Below, in pieces: positions 32,482-41,475 of a DNA stretch of 47,879 nt. The stretch spans positions 1-47,879 of the forward strand of contig NZ_JAWDXO010000022.1 in NCBI RefSeq assembly GCF_032477075.1. The letters run 5' to 3'. Origin of the DNA: Fusobacterium sp. GTDB taxonomy: Bacteria; Fusobacteriota; Fusobacteriia; Fusobacteriales; Fusobacteriaceae. How positions within the stretch are numbered: the stretch's first letter is position 1; every line of letters begins with the position of its first letter. The position numbers and the translations under genes were made by a program. The notes under the pieces are model-generated. The model was not told where the DNA came from. It did no database searches and worked only from the letters and a program-made list of their open reading frames with translations.

Positions 32482-34794
32482 ATGAAGAGAAAGTTTCTTC
32501 TCATTTTTACTATACTTTTCATAACATTAATACCTTCTAAAAGTTTTTCAAATTTACAATCAATAAATAATAATATCACTTTTGAAGAAGATATTGAAAT
32601 AGATAAATTAAAAGCACAAATAAAACTTTTAGAAGAAAAGATACAAACTCTAGAAAAAACAAAAGCAGTTAAACTAAAAAAGAATAAATCTGAAGTTAAA
32701 ATTGGACTTGCATTAAGTGGTGGTGGAGCAAAAGGTCTTGCTCATGTTGGAGTTCTTAAAATACTTGAAGAACAAAATATTAAAATTGATTATATTACAG
32801 GTACAAGTATGGGAGCTGTAGTTGCTGCTCTTTACTCTGCTGGATATACTCCTTCACAAATAGAAGATATTTTAATAGATATAAATTGGAATGGATATAT
32901 AAATGGAGAACTTGACAGTAAAAAAGTTCCTCTTGAAAAAAAATTAAACAGTCATAAATATGCTGCTTCTGTAAGATATGATAAGGAATTTAATCTTTCT
33001 CTTCCAAAAGGTTTTGGAAGTACAGAAATGATATATTTAAGATTAAAAAGATTACTTGCCAATGTAGAGGATATAAATAATTTTGATAAATTACCTATTC
33101 CTCTAAGAATTGTAGCAACTGATTTAAATTCTGGTAAAGCTGTAGCTCTTTCTCGTGGTGATTTAGCTAGAGCAATAACTGCAAGTGTTGCTATTCCAAC
33201 TATTCTTGATCCTGTAGAAATAGATGGTAATCTTTATGTAGATGGTTTGATTACAAGAAATCTTCCTGTAGAAGATGTTATTGCCATGGGAGCTGATATA
33301 GTTATTGCCAGTGATGTTGGAAATGAAGTAAAAGACAATAAAGACTATAATATTCTTAGTGTTATGAATCAGCTGGTAACAATTCAAAGTGCCTCTTCTA
33401 CTCAGCAGCAGAGAGAAATGGCAACTATTCTTATTTCACCTGATATTCAATCATATAATGCTACTGATATGAAGAGGGGAAAGGAATTTATAAGTCTTGG
33501 ACTTAAGGCTGCACAAGAAAAAATAGAAGATTTGAAAAAGCTTCCTAAAAAAGAAAAAATTGTTAAAGACCCTCCTGCTGTTAATAATATCATTATTGAA
33601 AACATTCTCTATTCAAATAAATTTTCATATGATAAGCAGGAGATAGTAAATAATCTTTTAGAAAAATATAAAAATAAACCACTGACTGCTGAAGAAATGG
33701 AAGATATAATGTTAAAATTATATGGTGTAGATTTCATTAATAAAATTTATTATGAGTTTGAAGGAACAACTTTAGTTCTTGATGCTGATATAAATCCTGC
33801 AAATGTTTTTGGAATAGGTGCAAGTTATGCTACTGGTTATGGAACTACTTTTAATATTGGAACTGAACTGTCAAATGCAAAAAAACTTGGAAGCAGCAGT
33901 ACAATAGATGCACAATTTGGAGATTATCTTGGATTATCAACTCACAATTTCTTCTATTATGGAGTTTCCAATAAAATTGGAATTTTTGCTAATGCAAGTT
34001 ATAAAGAATCCCCACTTTATTTATATGATGGTACCAAAAAAATAGCAGATTATACCAACAAAGCTTTAAGATTTGAAACTGGAGTCCTTACCCAGTATGA
34101 TAATCAACTTCTAGCTTCTTATGGTATAGCTATAAATTACTCAAAACTTGAACAGGAAACTGGATTCAATTGGACAGAGCAGTTTGAATATTCTAAAAAT
34201 TACAGTGAAGCCTTTTTTAAACTGTCTTTGGATAGGCTTGATGGAAGAAGACGTCCTACTTCTGGAGTAAAAGGTGAATTAAACTATGTATGGGGCGGAA
34301 CATTTGGATCTTCTAAATCAAATTTTTATGGACCTCTTTATCAATTTGATGGCTATGTTCCAATAAATAAAAAATTTAACTTTTCTTATGGATTATATGG
34401 TGGGGTTATTTCTGGAGATAATATCCTACTTGATCAGTATATAAAACTTGGTGGTACTAAAAATAATATCCAAAATAAGGAATTCGCATTTTATGGTTAC
34501 GAAGTGCATCAAAAACTTGTTGATCAGTTTCTTATAGGAAAACTGGGATTAGACTATGAAATATCTCCAAATCTCTATTTAGGTACTAATTGGAATATTG
34601 GTACCTACAGAGAAGCTAAAGAAAAAAGTGATGCTATGGATAAAAATAAAACTCTTCTTTGGGAAGATTATCACCAAGGTTTTGCTCTCTCTTTAACTTA
34701 TGAAACTTTGTTTGGACCTATTGATTTTTCAATATCTAAAGATAATAAAAAAGGAGATGTTATCTCTCAATTCAGTATAGGATATATATTTTAA
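32482..34794 (+). CDS. fplA: Patatin-like phospholipase autotransporter (FplA-like, type Vd)
   Basis: A 770-residue outer-membrane protein. It has a signal peptide (about 1-23), a short coiled coil (about 37-62), a patatin domain (about 73-275), a POTRA-like region (about 365-437) and a 16-strand-type beta barrel to the C-terminal residues IGYIF. The patatin catalytic set is complete: oxyanion motif SGGGAKGLAHVG, nucleophile GTSMG (Ser about residue 111) and the Asp of VDGLITRNLP. This architecture is that of FplA, the class A1 phospholipase of Fusobacterium nucleatum that binds host phosphoinositides. A perfect TATAAT (32438-32443) and an AGGAGG site lie upstream. It stands alone between terminators. 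Confidence 0.92.
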   Translation: MKRKFLLIFTILFITLIPSKSFSNLQSINNNITFEEDIEIDKLKAQIKLLEEKIQTLEKTKAVKLKKNKSEVKIGLALSGGGAKGLAHVGVLKILEEQNIKIDYITGTSMGAVVAALYSAGYTPSQIEDILIDINWNGYINGELDSKKVPLEKKLNSHKYAASVRYDKEFNLSLPKGFGSTEMIYLRLKRLLANVEDINNFDKLPIPLRIVATDLNSGKAVALSRGDLARAITASVAIPTILDPVEIDGNLYVDGLITRNLPVEDVIAMGADIVIASDVGNEVKDNKDYNILSVMNQLVTIQSASSTQQQREMATILISPDIQSYNATDMKRGKEFISLGLKAAQEKIEDLKKLPKKEKIVKDPPAVNNIIIENILYSNKFSYDKQEIVNNLLEKYKNKPLTAEEMEDIMLKLYGVDFINKIYYEFEGTTLVLDADINPANVFGIGASYATGYGTTFNIGTELSNAKKLGSSSTIDAQFGDYLGLSTHNFFYYGVSNKIGIFANASYKESPLYLYDGTKKIADYTNKALRFETGVLTQYDNQLLASYGIAINYSKLEQETGFNWTEQFEYSKNYSEAFFKLSLDRLDGRRRPTSGVKGELNYVWGGTFGSSKSNFYGPLYQFDGYVPINKKFNFSYGLYGGVISGDNILLDQYIKLGGTKNNIQNKEFAFYGYEVHQKLVDQFLIGKLGLDYEISPNLYLGTNWNIGTYREAKEKSDAMDKNKTLLWEDYHQGFALSLTYETLFGPIDFSISKDNKKGDVISQFSIGYIF

Positions 34795-34797
34795 TAA

Positions 34798-34840
34798 AAA
34801 AACATGGATTTGCTTGAAAAGCAAGTAAATCCATGTTTTA
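34798..34840. terminator. Bidirectional terminator between fplA and TSUP gene
   Basis: AACATGGATTTGCTTG (34801-34816) pairs with CAAGTAAATCCATGTT (34822-34837) with a 5-nt loop, A and T runs on both flanks, between converging genes. Confidence 0.85.
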
Positions 34841-34850
34841 ATTTATCTAA

Positions 34851-35681
34851 CTATTTTATAAACATTGTCATTATATTTTTTATCCCTGCTCCTACATCTA
34901 TTCCAAATATAGATTCAGCAATCATTTTTGAAAGTACCACTGTTGTTACTATGAGAAACATTGGTTTTATAAATTTTGTTCCCTTTGTTACTGCCATTTT
35001 AGCCCCAATTATTGCTCCAACTACCATTATAGCTGCCATAGAAAAAGAATAGATATATGCAACTTTTCCCATAGATACAAACATTATAACACTTGCTACA
35101 TTACTGGACAGATTTAATATTTTTGCATTTCCACTGGCATTGGTAAAATCTATCTTAAATATTCTAATCATAGCAAATATAAGAAAAGATCCAGTTCCTG
35201 GTCCAAAAAAACCATCATAGAATCCCAAAGCAAAAGCCATGATTATTCCCCACTTAATATTTTCTCCATTTAATCCCTCAAATCTGTTTTCTTCTCCAAG
35301 ATTTTTATTACGAAGTGTGTATATCAAAACCATAATAAGAAGAACTATAGCTATTGGATAGAGATATTTTGAATCTATCATTACTACTGTTTTTACTCCA
35401 AGTACTGCCCCAATAAATGAAAATGCTGCTAATTTTTTCATCAGCTCCCAGTTAATTTTTCCTGATTGAGCAAATTTAGCACTGCTGGCTATTGTAGAAC
35501 AGCATGCTGCAACCTTATTTGTCCCAAGTGCCACATGAGCTGGAAGCCCAGATGCCAGAAAGGCTGGCAGACTTATAAGTCCTCCTCCACCTGCTATTGC
35601 ATCAATGAAAGCTGCAAAAAAACAAGCTACTCCTAAAAAAATAAATCCTGATAAATCCATTCCTTCCATTAAACCAAACAT
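34851..35681 (-). CDS. TSUP-family (TauE/SafE) membrane permease
   Basis: A 276-residue protein with about eight hydrophobic segments. The opening GVACFFAAFIDAIAGGGGLISLPAF is not reproduced in full here but its IDAIAGGGGLISLP core (about 25-40) and the later LGFYDGFFGPGTGSFLIF (about 155-172) are the two repeated TSUP signatures. These transporters move sulfite, sulfonates or organosulfur anions; the substrate cannot be told here. The ATG at 35681 has GGGGTGA upstream. No sulfur-metabolism gene is adjacent. Confidence 0.88.
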   Translation of the reverse strand: MFGLMEGMDLSGFIFLGVACFFAAFIDAIAGGGGLISLPAFLASGLPAHVALGTNKVAACCSTIASSAKFAQSGKINWELMKKLAAFSFIGAVLGVKTVVMIDSKYLYPIAIVLLIMVLIYTLRNKNLGEENRFEGLNGENIKWGIIMAFALGFYDGFFGPGTGSFLIFAMIRIFKIDFTNASGNAKILNLSSNVASVIMFVSMGKVAYIYSFSMAAIMVVGAIIGAKMAVTKGTKFIKPMFLIVTTVVLSKMIAESIFGIDVGAGIKNIMTMFIK

Positions 35682-35724
35682 TGCTTCACCCCAAATTTAA
35701 TTTTCTATTTTACATTTAATATTA

Positions 35725-36147
35725 TTACCATATTTTTCTTATTTCATAGCTTTCTACACTATCAATATAAAAATCTATATCTTGATTAAAGTTTCTGATA
35801 AAATCTTTTCTTTTCTCGATTTCATTCCATTGTGTGTTCACTTGCTGCCTTAAAGCCAACATTTTTATTTTCAATTCCTTGACTTCTTCAATATTTGGAT
35901 TTTCTTGGGCGCTAAGTTTATCATATCTTTTTACAAGATATTTATAATTTTTAATATAAAAATCTCTATATTTACTGTCAGAACCCCAATCTCCATCAGG
36001 TTTCATCCAAGTATTCAAAGATATCCCTGCTCCTACTCTTCCTCCACTTCCCCAGCCTATCCCTATTCCAGGAGAAACTCCAACAGTAGTACATCCACCT
36101 AAAGCTGCCACTATTACCAAGCCAATAATATATTTTGTTGTTTTCAT
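35725..36147 (-). CDS. Hypothetical lipoprotein
   Basis: A 140-residue lipoprotein with a lipobox ALGGC (Cys about residue 19) after a hydrophobic signal. A Gly-rich segment follows (about 22-45, SPGIGIGWGSGGRVGAGI), then a charged, mostly helical region (about 60-130) that may form a coiled coil. No family is recognised. It lies 43 nt upstream of the TSUP gene on the same strand, so they may be cotranscribed. Confidence 0.7.
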   Translation of the reverse strand: MKTTKYIIGLVIVAALGGCTTVGVSPGIGIGWGSGGRVGAGISLNTWMKPDGDWGSDSKYRDFYIKNYKYLVKRYDKLSAQENPNIEEVKELKIKMLALRQQVNTQWNEIEKRKDFIRNFNQDIDFYIDSVESYEIRKIW

Positions 36148-36272
36148 AGGTAACTCCTTGTTGTACTTTTCTTATATTATAAACATAAGCAGACTTTTAT
36201 TCAATATATTTTTAGTAAAATATTAATAACGAAATTGTATACCATACACTTTTAAAATTTCCTTCAAAATAA

Positions 36273-36314
36273 AAGGATGATTCAATTATTTTATAAAATA
36301 ATTGAATCATCCTT
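36273..36314 (-). terminator. Long perfect palindrome, terminator of manA
   Basis: A 42-nt perfect inverted repeat (outer arms AAGGATGATTCAATTATTTT / AAAATAATTGAATCATCCTT, 2-nt centre) lies just past the manA stop on the minus strand, followed by a T run. It may also serve the lipoprotein gene's upstream boundary. Confidence 0.75.
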
Positions 36315-36325
36315 AGTTCTTAAAT

Positions 36326-37294
36326 TTATATAAAAGATTTAAGAATTTCCACTTTGCCTGTTATTTTTAATTCTAATCCTGCTGGAATAAAATATGTATC
36401 TCCTTTTTCAACGTAATATTCCTTTCCTTCGCATATAATTTTGCCTTTACCATCTAATATAGAGTAAGCTTTAAAATTTTTATTTATTTCATCTTTAAAT
36501 TCCCCATTAATAAGATATTTATCTATATTGAAATATTTTCCTCTTATTAGTTCCTCTTTTTCTGCTCCTGCTAAAAATATCCTTTTTCTGTTTTTATCAG
36601 TAGTTATTTCTACATCTCCCTCAAAATCTATTACATCAAGAGCCTTATCTATGTGAAGCTCTCTAAGTTTTCCATCTACTAATCTATCAAAATCATATAT
36701 TCTGTAAGTAGTATCTGAATTCTGCTGTATTTCACATATCAGTATAGATCCCTCCATAGTTGCATGAACAACTCCTGGAGATAAGTTTATAAAGTCCCCT
36801 TTTTTTACTTTTACTGTATTGAAAAGTCCATCAAATTCCTTTGATTCTACTTTTTCTTTAAATATCTCTTTTGTAATTCCATCTTTGATTCCAAGTATAA
36901 GAGTAGCATTGTCACTTGCTTCCATAATATACCAGCTTTCGCTTTTCCCAAATTCACCCTCTACTCTTAAAGCATACTCATCACTTGGATGCACCTGAAC
37001 TGAAAGTCTGTCATTAATGTCCAGATATTTTATAAGAAGAGGAAATTTACCTTTAAATTTTTCCATTATCTCTTCTCCTAATATATCTTTTCCATATTTT
37101 TCTATAAGCTCTATCAAAGATTTTCCTTGAAACTCTCCATTATCAACATATGAAAGTCCTCCCTTATGAGAACTTACTTCCCAAGATTCACCATATAAAT
37201 CATTATCTGGAAGTTCCATATTTAAAACCTCTTTAAACTTTCTTCCACCCCATACTTTTTTTACAAGATTCTTTTTAAACTTTAATGGATACAT
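36326..37294 (-). CDS. manA: Mannose-6-phosphate isomerase, class I
   Basis: A 322-residue zinc enzyme interconverting mannose-6-phosphate and fructose-6-phosphate. The metal-binding residues appear in VQVHPSDEYA (Gln, His), in the Glu of GKSESWYIME and in LSPGVVHATMEGS (His). ICEIQQNSDTTYRIYDFDR is the family signature. The ATG at 37294 is chosen because AGGAGG lies 7 nt upstream; an in-frame ATG at 37324 would leave that site inside the gene. It belongs to the short Firmicutes-type form. The nearby PTS operon is on the other strand, so no operon link is implied. Confidence 0.93.
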   Translation of the reverse strand: MYPLKFKKNLVKKVWGGRKFKEVLNMELPDNDLYGESWEVSSHKGGLSYVDNGEFQGKSLIELIEKYGKDILGEEIMEKFKGKFPLLIKYLDINDRLSVQVHPSDEYALRVEGEFGKSESWYIMEASDNATLILGIKDGITKEIFKEKVESKEFDGLFNTVKVKKGDFINLSPGVVHATMEGSILICEIQQNSDTTYRIYDFDRLVDGKLRELHIDKALDVIDFEGDVEITTDKNRKRIFLAGAEKEELIRGKYFNIDKYLINGEFKDEINKNFKAYSILDGKGKIICEGKEYYVEKGDTYFIPAGLELKITGKVEILKSFI

Positions 37295-37400
37295 TTGTAT
37301 TCCTCCTGCCTTATATTTTTTCAATTATAAGTGTACAATTTATTTTAAATTTTTTCTATGTATATTTTTTTTCAAAAAAAATTGAAATTTTCTATCTTTA

Positions 37401-38888
37401 TTATAAATTTACTATTTTATTTGCAATAGTTTCAGAAAATACCATATCATGTTCTACAAAAATTATAGTAGGCTGAAATTCTAAAATAAGTTCCTCTATC
37501 TGTATTCTTGAGAGAACATCTATAAAGTTTAATGGTTCATCCCATACATAGAGATGTGCTCTCTCACATAAACTTTTTGCTATAAGAACTTTCTTTTTCT
37601 GCCCGCCGCTGTATGAACTTAAATCTTTGTCAAACTGCTCCCTTGAAAAATCCATTTTTCTCAATATTGCTCTGAATAAACTCTCATCTATACCACTATT
37701 TTTAGCAAAATCTGAAAGTTTTCCTTTAAGAAAATTTGTTTCCTGTGAAACATAAGACATTTTTATTCTGCTTCCTTTAAAAAAATTCCCAGTATAAGTC
37801 ACTTCTTCTCCCAGTATCAATTTTAATATAGTTGATTTTCCTGAACCATTTTTTCCTCTCAAAGCAATCCTGTCACCTTTTTCTATAGTAAAACTCACAT
37901 CTTTACATACTTCTTTTTCTCCATAAAAAATAGAAACTTTATCTAAAGTTATCATTCTCTTTGAATGGTATTCTTCAGGTTTTATTTTTAAAGACTCTGA
38001 AAGTTCTATATTTTTAAGAAGTTTTGTCTTTTCTTCTAAGGCAGAATTTTGCCTTGCTTCAAGATTTTTTGATTTTTTCATCATTTTAGCAGCCTTAGTC
38101 CCTACAAATCCTTTATCTATCATTGCTGGGGCTCTTCCACCATAACTTTTCTTACTTTTCTTTTCTTCTTTTTTATCTGACCATTCTGAAGTTCGTTTAG
38201 CTGCCTGTTCCAATCTTTTAATATCCTTCTTTAACTTATAATTTCTGACAATTTCAAAATTATCCTGCATCTCCTTATTAACCTGCCATGATGAAAAATT
38301 CCCTTTTTGTATCTCTATATTTGTCTTATTTATTGATAAAATATGATCTATACAATTATCTAAAAACCTTCTGTCATGAGAAATCAGAATAAATCCTTTC
38401 TTAGATTTGAGGTATTCAGCAACTATTTCTCTTCCTTCTGCATCCAAATGATTTGTAGGTTCATCTATAAGGAGAAATCTATCCTCTCTCAAAAAGAGAA
38501 CTGCAAGAAGTATTTTAGTCTGTTCACCATTAGATAGAGTATTAAATTCTCTATACAATACATCTTCTGAAACATCTAAAAGTGATATCTCTCTTTCAAG
38601 CTCCCACATCTGATAATCATGATTTAGATTATTTACTATATCTATTGTTTTTAAAGTTTTATCCTTTATTTCAAATGGAAAATATTCAAATATAACTCCA
38701 CCTGAAATATTCCCTTTATATTCATATTTTCCTAATAAAAGATTTAAAAAAGTAGTTTTACCTCTTCCATTTCTTCCTGTAAATCCTAATTTCCAATCTG
38801 TATCTATTTGAAAAGACACATTTTCAAAAATGTTATCTATACTCCCATCATAAGCAAATGTTAAGTTAGATATATTTATAAGTGACAT
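37401..38888 (-). CDS. Lsa-type ABC-F ribosomal protection protein
   Basis: A 495-residue tandem-ATPase protein without membrane helices. Walker A motifs are GRNGRGKTTFL (about 38-48) and GKNGSGKSTIL (about 340-350). The ABC signatures are LSNGEQ and YSGGQKKKV, with Walker B LLIDEPTNHLD and LYVWDEPLNFID. The linker between the ATPases (about 195-310) is long and basic, as in antibiotic-resistance ABC-F factors. Overall it resembles Lsa/Vga-type proteins that displace lincosamides, pleuromutilins and streptogramin A from the ribosome. The ATG at 38888 is preferred: GGAGGG at 38900-38895 sits 6 nt upstream, whereas an in-frame ATG at 38894 touches it. Expression is probably controlled by the leader at 38910-39123. 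Confidence 0.88.
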   Translation of the reverse strand: MSLINISNLTFAYDGSIDNIFENVSFQIDTDWKLGFTGRNGRGKTTFLNLLLGKYEYKGNISGGVIFEYFPFEIKDKTLKTIDIVNNLNHDYQMWELEREISLLDVSEDVLYREFNTLSNGEQTKILLAVLFLREDRFLLIDEPTNHLDAEGREIVAEYLKSKKGFILISHDRRFLDNCIDHILSINKTNIEIQKGNFSSWQVNKEMQDNFEIVRNYKLKKDIKRLEQAAKRTSEWSDKKEEKKSKKSYGGRAPAMIDKGFVGTKAAKMMKKSKNLEARQNSALEEKTKLLKNIELSESLKIKPEEYHSKRMITLDKVSIFYGEKEVCKDVSFTIEKGDRIALRGKNGSGKSTILKLILGEEVTYTGNFFKGSRIKMSYVSQETNFLKGKLSDFAKNSGIDESLFRAILRKMDFSREQFDKDLSSYSGGQKKKVLIAKSLCERAHLYVWDEPLNFIDVLSRIQIEELILEFQPTIIFVEHDMVFSETIANKIVNL

Positions 38889-38909
38889 ACACATCCCTCC
38901 TGTGAAATT

Positions 38910-38942
38910 AATAAAAGCCGCAAGAAAGTTAATTCTTGCAGC
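38910..38942 (-). terminator. Conditional terminator of the ABC-F leader
   Basis: On the minus strand GCTGCAAGAA (38942-38933) pairs with TTCTTGCGGC (38926-38917) over 10 bp with one G-U and a 6-nt loop, followed by TTTTATT. It ends about 10 nt before the ABC-F ribosome site, a position that makes sense for attenuation and not for ending an upstream gene. Confidence 0.8.
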
Positions 38943-39090
38943 TCATATTATAAAATCACAGAAAAAAACTCTGATAAAAAAGATTTCTGCCTTTATATAA
39001 TGAGAGAAAAAATGAATTACTTTCCTGCTAAGGCACATCAAAATCAACGGCGATACCGTTTGTCATTTTTTTGATACACCATTTAAAATA

Positions 39091-39111
39091 TTAGCAAGAA
39101 ATTTTCTTCAT
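39091..39111 (-). CDS. ABC-F leader peptide MKKISC
   Basis: A six-codon ORF (ATG to TAA) with a strong GGAGGTG ribosome site 5 nt upstream, about 28 nt from the predicted transcript start. Its last 11 bases are region 1 of the attenuator. Short Lys/Ile-rich leaders of this kind sense drug-stalled ribosomes ahead of several resistance genes. Confidence 0.75.
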   Translation of the reverse strand: MKKISC

Positions 39112-39145
39112 TCTTTCACCTCCATTTTTTCTATATTTCAACTTA

Positions 39146-39174
39146 ATTATACATATTTTCCTTTAAAAAGTCAA
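39146..39174 (-). promoter_or_regulatory. Promoter of the ABC-F leader
   Basis: On the minus strand TTGACT (39174-39169) and a perfect TATAAT (39151-39146) are 17 bp apart. Initiation near 39139 would give a leader of about 250 nt. Confidence 0.8.
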
Positions 39175-39403
39175 CATTCTCTCATCTTGACTGATTGATT
39201 TGCTGTTTTAATAGTTTCTTTCAAATAATTTTTCTATCTTTTCTTTAACTTTATTCATACTAAAAACATACATATAGTTTTTTAAAAATTCAAAATATTC
39301 TCATTAATATATTTCTTTTCACAAAAAAAGTGAAAACCATTTTACTTGAATATCTTATGAAAGAAAAGTATACTTAGAATATATTGAGGGAGGTTGAAGT
39401 TAT

Positions 39404-41464
39404 ATGGCCATGACTAGAGATATTTTAAATCTCATAAAAAACATAACTCAGAACAAAATCAACACATTGGAAGAAAATTCTAAAATTATGGATCTCAGTG
39501 AAAGAAGTCTCAGATATAAAATAGATGATTGCAATTATCATTTAAATATACTGAAACTTCCAGAATTAAATATCAAAAAAGGTATAATAACTTTTTCTTC
39601 TACACTGGATACAGTAGTAGAGAAAATAAATGAAAATATATATCTTTACAGCTTTTCACAAGATGAAAGAGAAAAAATAATTATTAACTTTTATCTTTTC
39701 AAAAATGAACCTACTACTATAGAAGATATAAGCATATTTCTAGGAGTTAGTTCTGTAACTTTAAAAAATGATATCAAACGTATAAAAAAATATTTAAAGA
39801 CATTTATGTTAAGTCTTTCTAATGAAAATAATAAATGCCTCACTATTACAGGAGATGAGAGAAATATTCGAAAACTTTTATTGGATATTCTTTTAAAGAA
39901 TTATGATATCACATTCAAAAATGATGAAATAATTATAACAAAAACATATTACCATGGATTTTTTATTCCTTGGAAAGAGATGGATAACTTTTTTGATAAA
40001 ATTATTACTAATAAAGCATATAAACTTTTAAAAAATATACTCAAAGAAAATAATAAAAATATAAGTGATGAAGCTTTTAAGGTTTTATTTTTCTATATTC
40101 TTATACTGCTTAATAGATATCCAAACCATGAAATAATTACAATTAAAAATATGAACTTTCTTTCAAATACACCTGAATATCTGGCAGTAAAAAAATCTCT
40201 TACTGAATCTGAATTTTCAGAAGGAGAACTTTTAACACTGACTGAATATTTTCTTGGAAGCAACACTTTCAATTTTGATCATTCATTTTATGGAAACTGG
40301 GTGCAGATAGAAACTTTTATAATGCAGCTGATTAAAGAAGTAAGTAAATTTGGATATTCTGGTCTGGATAAAGATGAAACTCTTCTTGAAGGACTTATCA
40401 ACCATATAAAGCCTGCTATTTACAGAGCTAAAACTGGAATACAGCTGAGCTCAGAAATATACAATGATTTCAAAGAAAGTTATCCTCTGATACTGACTCA
40501 GGTAGAGGAAGCGTGGAAAAAATGTGATTTTCAAGGTTTAAATATGTCAAATGAAGAAATTGCATATATAGCAATGCATTTTCAACTTGCTATTAAAAGA
40601 GTAAAAAAAAGAGTATTCAAAGATATTCTCATAGTTTGCGGTTCAGGGTACAGCACATCAAAATTTTTAGCAGAAAGTATTCAAGAAAAATTTTCAGTAA
40701 ATATTGTGGATACTATTCCATATAATTTGCTGGATACTTATAAAAATGTTGAAAATATAGATTTAATTATAACTACTATTACTAATCTGGAAAGTACTCT
40801 TCTTCCAGTAGTAACAGTATCTCCAATATTAAGCAAAGAAGATATAAGGAGATTGGAATCACTTCATCTTTCGCAATCTAAAAATAAAATAAAATTATCC
40901 AAACTTTTAGAACTTGCAAAGAGAAATGGTATTATACACAATGAAGAAAATTTTATAAAAGATATGAAAAGACACTTCAAAAATGAGATATTAGATGATA
41001 TTTCAAAATCAAGTTTCTTAAAATTTACTGACATGATCAGTATGTCTAGAATAGAAAAAAGAAAAAAAGCAAATAGCTGGGAAGATGCAATTAAAATGAG
41101 TGGAATAAAACTCATTGGGGAAAACATTGTATCAGAAAGTTATCTTGATGAAATAATAGATCTTATCAATAAATTTGGGAGCTATATGGTGATACAAGAA
41201 GGAATAATCCTTTCTCATGCCAGAGGAAATGAAAATGTATCTAAAACAGGAATAAGTATTCTTCTATTAGATGAACCTGTAGAATTTCCTGAAAATGAAA
41301 AAGTAAAACTTCTCATCACTCTTGCCAGTAAAGATAAGAGAGAACATCTCAACGGATTAATGGAATTTATTAATATATTGAGAGAAATAAATCTTCTGAA
41401 TACCTTAGAAAATTGCCAAACTATTAGTGAAATTTACATAACATTTAAAAATTTATTTAATTAG
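39404..41464 (+). CDS. PRD-domain transcriptional regulator with EIIB- and EIIA-like domains
   Basis: A 686-residue PTS-controlled regulator of the BglG/MtlR/ManR type. N-terminal winged helices (about 1-160, with VSSVTLKNDIKRIKKYL) precede two PTS regulation domains (about 180-290 and 300-400; the second contains NEEIAYIAMHFQLAIKRV). An EIIB-like domain follows (about 405-490, LIVCGSGYSTSKFLAESI, with the Cys). An EIIA domain (about 545-685) has the phospho-His in ILSHARGNEN. The regulator would sense phosphorylation state and activate the downstream PTS genes, which begin 11 nt after its stop. A GGGAGG site precedes the start. I see no other gene in the AT-rich stretch 39175-39403. Confidence 0.9.
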   Translation: MAMTRDILNLIKNITQNKINTLEENSKIMDLSERSLRYKIDDCNYHLNILKLPELNIKKGIITFSSTLDTVVEKINENIYLYSFSQDEREKIIINFYLFKNEPTTIEDISIFLGVSSVTLKNDIKRIKKYLKTFMLSLSNENNKCLTITGDERNIRKLLLDILLKNYDITFKNDEIIITKTYYHGFFIPWKEMDNFFDKIITNKAYKLLKNILKENNKNISDEAFKVLFFYILILLNRYPNHEIITIKNMNFLSNTPEYLAVKKSLTESEFSEGELLTLTEYFLGSNTFNFDHSFYGNWVQIETFIMQLIKEVSKFGYSGLDKDETLLEGLINHIKPAIYRAKTGIQLSSEIYNDFKESYPLILTQVEEAWKKCDFQGLNMSNEEIAYIAMHFQLAIKRVKKRVFKDILIVCGSGYSTSKFLAESIQEKFSVNIVDTIPYNLLDTYKNVENIDLIITTITNLESTLLPVVTVSPILSKEDIRRLESLHLSQSKNKIKLSKLLELAKRNGIIHNEENFIKDMKRHFKNEILDDISKSSFLKFTDMISMSRIEKRKKANSWEDAIKMSGIKLIGENIVSESYLDEIIDLINKFGSYMVIQEGIILSHARGNENVSKTGISILLLDEPVEFPENEKVKLLITLASKDKREHLNGLMEFINILREINLLNTLENCQTISEIYITFKNLFN

Positions 41465-41475
41465 GGGGAAACAAA

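Larger units (their letters stand above)
38910..39123 (-). promoter_or_regulatory. Ribosome-mediated attenuator leader of the ABC-F gene
   Basis: On the minus strand, in order: ribosome site GGAGGTG (39123-39117), leader ORF MKKISC (39111-39091), then region 2 TTAGCAGGAAAGT (39031-39019), then the terminator arms 3 and 4 (38942-38933 and 38929-38917). Region 1 (TTTCTTGCTAA, 39101-39091, the ORF end) pairs with region 2 over 11 bp with one G-U. Region 2 (GCAGGAAAGT) can instead pair with region 4 (ACTTTCTTGC) over 10 bp with one G-U. Regions 3 and 4 form the terminator. A ribosome stalled on the ORF would block region 1, free region 2, disrupt the terminator and let transcription continue. A further stem at 39037-39075 is nested between regions 1 and 2. 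Confidence 0.8.

Noticed and set aside
36273..36314. 42-nt perfect palindrome as a mobile-element end or phage site
   Set aside because: Position just past manA with a T tail fits an ordinary terminator; no partner repeat was found in the window.
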